Shown: piece after piece, positions 60,701 to 64,000 of the stretch
How positions within the stretch are numbered: position 1 is the stretch's first letter
Layout of the letters: each line of letters starts with the position of its first letter
Assembly (NCBI GenBank): GCA_903813345.2
Contig: CAIIXF020000007.1
Coordinates: forward strand, 12,630,714 to 12,694,713
Length of the DNA: 64,000 nucleotides
Direction: 5' to 3'
From: Owenia fusiformis
Taxonomy: Eukaryota > Annelida > Polychaeta > Sabellida > Oweniidae
The notes under the pieces: generated by a model
Seen by the model: the letters and a program-made list of their open reading frames with translations, nothing else
Database searches by the model: none
Told to the model about the DNA's origin: nothing
Translations under genes and position numbers: made by a program

Positions 60701-61325
60701 CCATATCAACAGAATAAACTAATACTTCAACTAGCTCTAGTGATGATGCAGGGCAATGACTTATTTTCAATCTCTACAGTAACCACTTAATGTAAATATA
60801 CATTTAGACAAAGTTTCAGTACAAAAACATGACATACAAAATAAAAAAATATGAAAGATGCAACTTCAAATAAATCAGATATAATGCTGGTCTGATTAAT
60901 GTGAAAAAGAAAAAATAACATTTTCATCTAATTTTGATAAAAACAGAGAGGTGCAACACATGTATTCTGATTAATTCCAATTGCATTCACTGGCCTTGAT
61001 TTTCAATCTAAAAGAACATTTTCATTCAATTAAATATAAAATAAAATAATTTGAAATAAGACAATTGATTCCAATACTTTCTACTAAAAATCGTCAGGGA
61101 GTATCAAAAAGACATGGATTCTACCAGAATCAGTTTTCTCCAAAGCAATTCATAATTTTTAATAATCTATTTGTTTCACTCACCTATTGAAGTTACATAA
61201 CATTCATGGAACTTTTGATCACAAAATCTGCAAATTGTGCAAGTTTTCCCAACTCCAGAATCTCCAAGAATAAGAATTTTATAAGTAGCATCAATCGAAT
61301 CTAATGGCTGGCGATTGTCCCCCAT
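33777..61325 (-). CDS. Rab-family small GTPase with CXC prenylation motif
   Basis: Coding exons, in order: 61184-61325, 57334-57394, 48060-48120, 36478-36555, 35505-35594, 34948-35061 and 33777-33875. All have GT-AG borders and keep frame, giving 214 residues. P-loop GDSGVGKT is at 21-28, switch II motif WDTAGQE at 68-74, NKCD at 127-130, and EASCK at 155-159 (usually SAK). The protein ends -CSC, a double geranylgeranylation signal, so membrane attachment is expected. YYRGAMGIILMYDIT and SNINVDQVF place it near the Rab3/Rab8 exocytic branch. From memory the SCKSNIN motif and CSC end also recall the invertebrate RabX4 group, but I cannot verify this, so no symbol is given. The first exon continues non-coding to an acceptor at 61370/61371. 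Introns are 0.4-11 kb and packed with repeats. Confidence 0.93.
34439..34955 (-). repeat. 44-bp tandem array abutting and containing the Rab exon 6 splice donor
   Basis: About 11 head-to-tail 44-bp units. Read on the minus strand, the array starts with the last ~8 nt of exon 6 plus its GTAAGAC donor, and continues with TACTATTTCAG, then TTAAAATGGCAAAAG, then another GTTAAG or GGTAAG. Every unit therefore offers an acceptor-like TTTCAG and, 15 nt later, a donor-like site. Confidence 0.88.
35629..35782. repeat. Palindromic MITE-like element, copy 1
   Basis: Ends 'aggttattaataggaggga' and 'gaccaccctatttatc'. Inner inverted motifs are 'attccgagggaaaa' and 'ttttctcagggaaaaaa'. It begins 34 bp from the acceptor of Rab exon 5. 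Confidence 0.7.
35821..36010. repeat. Palindromic MITE-like element, copy 2
   Basis: Ends 'taggttatttactgggaggg' and 'ccgaccagaaataacctatt', with repeated 'caatatgatattgaccga' inside. Same family as the copy at 35629 but with a different core. It lies in Rab intron 4. Confidence 0.75.
37636..38935. repeat. 37-bp satellite-like array with higher-order structure
   Basis: About 35 units of 37 bp built on 'cacgtttctaaacataagat' and 'aatattataaaactaac'. A block of roughly 14 units recurs in the same order of variants: variant 'aagcatg' at 37673 and 38227, variant 'aaacagaag' at 37942 and 38459. It lies in Rab intron 3. There are no spacers, so it is not CRISPR-like. Confidence 0.92.
40023..40524. 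repeat. Long palindrome with ~130-bp arms
   Basis: The outer ends 'caccccatgcagacagatca' and 'tgatctgtctgaatggggtg' pair. Pairing continues through 'ccaggaaactagaaacattt' and 'gaatgacagtc'. The ~230-bp loop has 'cgtgatggcggtg'. It lies in Rab intron 3. Confidence 0.85.
40554..40696. repeat. Foldback element next to the long palindrome
   Basis: 'cttttggctgtcagttacca' (40554) pairs with 'tggtagctgacagccgaaag' (to 40696). The central part also pairs ('atttaatgaatgg', 'cattaaatagg'). Confidence 0.75.
42018..42779 (-). mobile_element. Non-autonomous Helitron, copy B
   Basis: On the minus strand it starts TCCCAACGAACTTCGTTCGT after a flanking A and ends CTAG before a T, with the perfect hairpin ACTCCGCGGAGT 10 nt inside the 3' end. 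A (GTCC)n tract follows the 5' end. These are the classic Helitron termini. It is 762 bp, without a Rep/helicase gene, and lies in Rab intron 3. Confidence 0.82.
42964..42996. repeat. Poly-T tract
   Basis: Two T-runs split by one G, followed by 'attaaaaatatttattc', which is AATAAA on the minus strand. It may be the A-tail of an old minus-oriented retro-insertion, but no source gene is recognised to its right. Confidence 0.5.
43000..46600. other. Rab intron 3, unannotated part
   Basis: AT-rich sequence with no exon or clear repeat structure beyond a short (AT)n at 43262-43275 and fragments related to the Helitron interior near 46400-46620. Confidence 0.5.
46672..48047 (-). mobile_element. Non-autonomous Helitron, copy C, beside the Rab exon 3 donor
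   Basis: Same family as copy A but inverted: on the minus strand it starts TCCCATCGAACGAAG after an A and ends TTCTGG before a T. The interior again has ~130-bp 'aaaatggccgccatttt' units and a GGACGGAC tract. Its 5' end leaves only 12 nt of intron (gtaagttaatta) between the element and exon 3, which ends at 48060. Confidence 0.8.
48130..50545. other. Rab intron 2, part without recognised repeats
   Basis: Mostly AT-rich. A GC- and CpG-richer patch lies at about 49230-49440 ('gctgcgcgcgcacgc') with a 68-codon minus-strand open frame of unknown meaning. A TGACGTCA lies near 50130. Confidence 0.45.
50583..52101. mobile_element. ~1.5-kb insertion with TGTCCCCACCA ends and ~175-bp tandem core
   Basis: TGTCCCCACCA (about 50610) and TGGTGGGGACA (ending 52101) are inverted. 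The core has five to six ~175-bp units with 'gtagacaagactttacagac' and 'ggaaaatccaaaatggctgc', then a GACGGACA tract. Flanks 'acatttgaaaaat' and 'aaaaatgatatacat' are contiguous at 54470-54500 in the duplicated copy, giving an empty site. Superfamily is unknown. Confidence 0.7.
52233..52735. mobile_element. pogo/Tigger-like non-autonomous element
   Basis: Ends CAGTAGAACCTGT and ACAGGTTTTACTG flanked by TA on both sides, the arrangement of pogo/Tigger termini. The interior repeats 'ctgaacacct'. The empty site survives at about 54608 ('cctaaacataattcat'). Confidence 0.75.
52746..53324 (-). mobile_element. 5'-truncated LINE (non-LTR retrotransposon) 3' end
   Basis: A 138-codon minus-strand frame (52905-53321) has the C-terminal features of a LINE reverse-transcriptase protein. 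These are FRMSSHQLAIETGR followed by a CCHC knuckle, CNIC...CHFFLAC (C-x2-C-x7-H-x4-C). The 5' part is missing, the 3' end carries AATAAA and an (AT)n tail, and the duplicated locus near 54615 lacks the insert. It is a dead fragment resembling the CR1/jockey side of LINEs. Confidence 0.72.
53325..56280. repeat. Tandem segmental duplication within Rab intron 2
   Basis: Two diverged direct copies. Segment 53325-53768 matches 54615-55127 ('acaaaatattctcattgatc'). Segment 53770-54440 matches 55663-56260 ('ggaagcccgctacaatcctc'). The 5' flank at 50550-50588 plus 52102-52232 matches 54450-54608. Copy 1 carries the three insertions listed above. Copy 2 carries a ~535-bp insert at about 55128-55662 and an extra ~125 bp near 56090-56200. 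No gene is present. Confidence 0.8.
57098..57248. repeat. Foldback element near Rab exon 2
   Basis: 'caattgtagacctcccc' pairs with 'gagaggtcaacaattg', with inner 'aactgtaaaccttg' and 'ctaggtttacagt'. It ends about 85 bp from exon 2 (57334). Confidence 0.65.
57700..58085. repeat. Tandem repeat of 'aaaatatcaagtaattg'
   Basis: More than twenty imperfect copies of a 16-17-bp unit alternating 'aagtaaatg' and 'aagtaattg'. It lies in Rab intron 1. Confidence 0.9.
58901..59025. repeat. ~36-bp tandem repeat
   Basis: About three and a half copies of 'gatgacacaagaccttgagc' plus 'ttgaataccaga'. Non-coding, in Rab intron 1. Confidence 0.8.
59030..61180. other. Rab intron 1, unannotated part
   Basis: AT-rich; I see no exon, RNA gene or organised repeat. 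Confidence 0.5.
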
Positions 61326-61370
61326 GTCAACCTTTAACACTATTCCGTTCTGGTTATCAGCATTTATCAA
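61326..61370 (-). other. Non-coding part of the Rab start exon
   Basis: The acceptor 'atatttcag' ends at 61371 and the exon begins TTGATAAATGC. The frame is open to the splice site but has no ATG before MGDN at 61325, so this part is taken as 5' UTR. It contains a short out-of-frame uORF (ATGCTGATAACC...TAG). Confidence 0.55.
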
Positions 61371-61543
61371 CTGAAATATAAAGGTTTATTGACATTTCAA
61401 AATACCCAAAGCGAGATTGGTGATTCCCTTTTGGGAAATCCCTCATTTGCATATTCATACATTTCAACTTTGACATTGATTCAACAAGGTGAAGTCCACT
61501 GGAGAAACACCATGTGATTATGAATCATAAATGTAGTACTTAC

Positions 61544-61730
61544 AGGTAGTGACTGTTTACACCTGTATGCATAAATCACCTTTCTCAATTGAATCCCAAT
61601 GCAAACATAACATAAAAGGCCAAGATAAACCAATAGCTATTCAATGACGTTATTTGAGTCTGGACTTTGTGTCCAATATCTTTCATGAGAGATTATTGAT
61701 TATCATGACCATGAATCACCAAAGCAGGCT
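61544..61730 (-). promoter_or_regulatory. Probable Rab upstream exon and shared promoter with the TM2 gene
   Basis: A strong donor on the minus strand (CTACCT/GTAAGTA) ends an exon at 61544, giving a 173-bp intron to the acceptor at 61370/61371. The exon would be 5' UTR, since an ATG in it meets a stop right after the junction. Its start must lie within about 200 bp of the TM2 gene promoter, so the two genes probably diverge from one region. An octamer in reverse (ATTTGCAT, 61445-61452) lies nearby. Confidence 0.4.
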
Positions 61731-61736
61731 TGTAGC

Positions 61737-61772
61737 TATATAAACAGTCTACTGGAAATTCAGGTTCATTCA
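61737..61772 (+). promoter_or_regulatory. TATA box and initiator of the TM2 gene
   Basis: TATATAAA lies at 61737-61744 and TCATTC (TCAKTY initiator) at 61766-61771. The initiator A is 31 bp from the TATA start. The predicted leader is only about 21 nt. Confidence 0.7.
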
Positions 61773-61788
61773 AAAATTTTCAACAGCA

Positions 61789-63412
61789 ATGACACAGACA
61801 AAGGAGGAAGAAGCAAGACAGCAAAATGTGAGCCCTTATCAAAGTACGCAGGGCCCAACACAAGGCATGCAGGGCCCAACACCATCAATGGGAGTCCCAC
61901 CTCCTGTACAGAGCCCATACAATCAGTATCCAGGGCAGATTGCACCCCCTGCGTCTTACCCGAATGTGCAATACCCTCAGGCGGCCCCACCCACAGTACC
62001 ACACTCCCCTACTCCACAACAGATGGTTGACCCAACAATGGCGGAACAAGGACAAAGAACAGGTGAAACTGTGATGATCGCACGTCAAAGACCCTTTACC
62101 CCCAAGAGCACATGTGACGCCTACCTGCTTGGATTTCCATTAGGGTTTCTCGGACTCCACAACTTCTATCTGCGGAGATATGGCATGGGGATAGTGTACT
62201 TGCTGACATTAGGCTGTTTTGGAGTAGGAATGGTCGTCGATTGGTTCCGAATGCCATGCCTTGTAAAAGAAGCAAATCGTAAACTTCAAAATCCAAATAG
62301 TACACCTAAGAAAAGTCTCGGTGACGCTTACGTGTTATGGTTTCCATTGGGAATATTTGGTGAGTTGCATTATTCATTCTATTTCTAATAATTTATATGT
62401 AACTCACATTGATATGTAAAAACATATTTTACATTTTAATCAGATTCATGTCTATTCTTCTCACTTTTCTGAATTCAAATATATTTAATTCATCATGGGC
62501 TTTCAACAGAAGGGCTCAGTAATTTGCATTAAGATGCAGTATAAAGCAAAAATCAAATATTATACAGTAAAACATTAAGAAATATCATAAACCATAGTGA
62601 TAATCATTGTTTTAAACATCATTAAAATTTAAAATCATTGTTTGAACATTGTAGGATTCCACAGATTCTACCTTGGCAGTCCCCTCATAGGGCTTCTCTT
62701 TTTGTTCACTATTGGGGGCTTCGGCATCGGCTGGATCATCGATGGCTTTTGCATGAAGTCACTCGTCGACAAAAAGAATCAACAGCTAGAGGATGAGCGT
62801 AATCATGAAACCCCCAAGAGAGATATTGATTTAACAACTGCGTATGTGCTATGTGTGGCGCCAACTGGTATTTTTGGGGCTCATCATTACTACATGGGAC
62901 GAACCGGCTGGGGAATTCTCTATACATTCACTGGAGGGCTATTCTTCTTGGGCTGGCTCTTTGATATTTGCAGGCTGTCATGCGTATTCAAGAGAACGCA
63001 AGTTGAGCACAAATCTGGAAAGGTTGACCGAAAGAAGCACCTTGATGATGCATACGTTCTGTGCTTCCCGCTTTTTGGACTTCTTGGGCTTCATCACTTC
63101 TACCTTGAACGTCACATCTGGGGTTTGATCTACGTCTTCACCTTTGGCCTTCTGGGTATTGGATGGCTCAGCGATTTCTGCCGTCTACCATGTCTCGTTC
63201 GTGAATACAACAGACGTATTGAGGAAGAAGACCAACTGATAGAGAATGTCACTCAATGCCTACCACCAGGTCAAAACAACGTCATCATCACAGGAAACCA
63301 AATTATTGCGACTAATATGGCTGGTCAACCCTTCCAACCATATCCAGGCTACAACGACCCCATCTATGGGCAGAGAGTGGCAGAAGGACAATTCAGTAAT
63401 ATGGGTATGTAA
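61789..63412 (+). CDS. Protein with four tandem TM2 domains
   Basis: Coding exons 61789-62359 and 62655-63412, with a G/GA split Gly codon at the junction, give 442 residues. Residues 1-105 are Pro/Gln-rich and probably cytosolic. Four TM2 units follow, at about 109-166, 177-236, 249-308 and 318-378. Each has DAY(L/V)L or TAYVL, then (L/I)(L/F)G.H.(F/Y)Y, a G..Y..T.G turn and a GxGW..D.(F/C) end. Each unit should make two membrane helices, so eight in all, and every unit is followed by a charged linker. Known animal TM2D1-3 proteins have one TM2 domain, so this is a multi-TM2 expansion of unknown function. The C-terminus (379-442) is polar. The stop codon overlaps a donor-like GG/GTATGT at 63404-63409 and I see no AATAAA before 64000, so a further exon is possible. 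Confidence 0.9.
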
Positions 63413-63942
63413 TCTAAACATCTTTTTCTCCCATATTTTAAAGTTACATAATGGCTGGGCTTTGGTTACAAATTTCCTCATATGGGATTTTTATATACAG
63501 TATTATATTATATCTAATATTATATTATAATACATTTAATATATTATGGTGAAATATAATTTACTTCATCATTGGACTACTTACAATTCATAGGGTAAAA
63601 TATAAGTTCCATCAGGATAAACTGTATATCCAAAACCTACCATTACATAACCCTTTTTAAATTACGATTGGACAAAGAGGAACACTAATCAAGACATATG
63701 TCGATAAAAAGCTCATTAGATTAAATCTGCAATAAGCATATCTGTGATTATTTGAAAAAACTGAATTATTTAGGCTTCTGTTGACTTTTATCAGAATCCT
63801 TATTTCCAAGTTATCAAGTTATTCAAAATAATTCATTTATCAGTTTCAAATTTTTAAACTTGATTAGGTAAGGGTGATAAAACAGTCAAATCAGATTAAT
63901 CCCTTCATCGGCCCCTTAAAAACTAATAATTTTTAAAATACT
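63413..63942 (+). other. 3' flank of the TM2 gene
   Basis: AT-rich with no recognised exon. No canonical AATAAA seen. Confidence 0.4.
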
Positions 63943-64000
63943 ACTACAGTGAAAGTGTATTTCTGAACACCTCTCTAATCCAAACAGCTCTCAATGTCAA
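63943..64000. mobile_element. pogo-like element end, cut by the window edge
   Basis: Starts TA-CAGTGAAAGTG and continues 'ctgaacacctctctaatcc', matching the left end and interior of the element at 52233. Only the first ~57 bp are visible. Confidence 0.5.

Overview
This is animal nuclear DNA: AT-rich, with genes split by GT-AG introns, long repeat-filled introns and many foldback, tandem and Helitron-type repeats. The gene content (TEX9, an RFX5/7-family factor, a Rab GTPase and a multi-TM2 membrane protein) is bilaterian. The repeat style (arrays of GACGGACGG next to 'aaaatggccgcc' tracts, and Helitrons ending CTAG or CTGG) resembles marine bivalve molluscs. The bivalve assignment is an inference of moderate confidence and no database was searched.

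Layout. (1) 1-5300: an intronless divergent bHLH gene (+, 3003-4025) with a textbook TATA/Inr core promoter, four POU octamer motifs upstream, and a 34-bp minisatellite before its polyadenylation signals. (2) 5700-11807: the first eight coding exons of TEX9 on the minus strand (231 residues); the C-terminal coiled-coil exons are not visible. (3) 12337-26637: a complete six-exon RFX7-type transcription factor gene on the plus strand (1650 residues when spliced), head-to-head with TEX9 across about 530 bp. (4) 26638-33776: convergent 3' regions filled with repeats. (5) 33777-61370: a seven-coding-exon Rab GTPase gene on the minus strand (214 residues, -CSC prenylation end) spread over 27.6 kb, with a probable upstream non-coding exon ending at 61544. 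(6) 61789-63412: a two-exon gene on the plus strand for a protein with four TM2 domains (442 residues), with a TATA/Inr promoter, probably sharing its upstream region with the Rab gene.

Exon structures were assembled by hand from splice sites, reading-frame closure and remembered family sequences. All junctions given keep frame, and the RFX7, Rab and TM2 coding lengths come out as exact multiples of three.

The most interesting signals are as follows. Two tandem arrays appear to have grown out of 5' splice sites: 47-bp units at TEX9 exon 8 and 44-bp units at Rab exon 6. The TEX9-RFX7 head-to-head pair is the same arrangement as in human. A Helitron sits 12 bp from a Rab splice donor. A local segmental duplication supplies empty sites that date and bound several insertions. 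An in-frame upstream ORF ends in TGA just before the RFX7 start.
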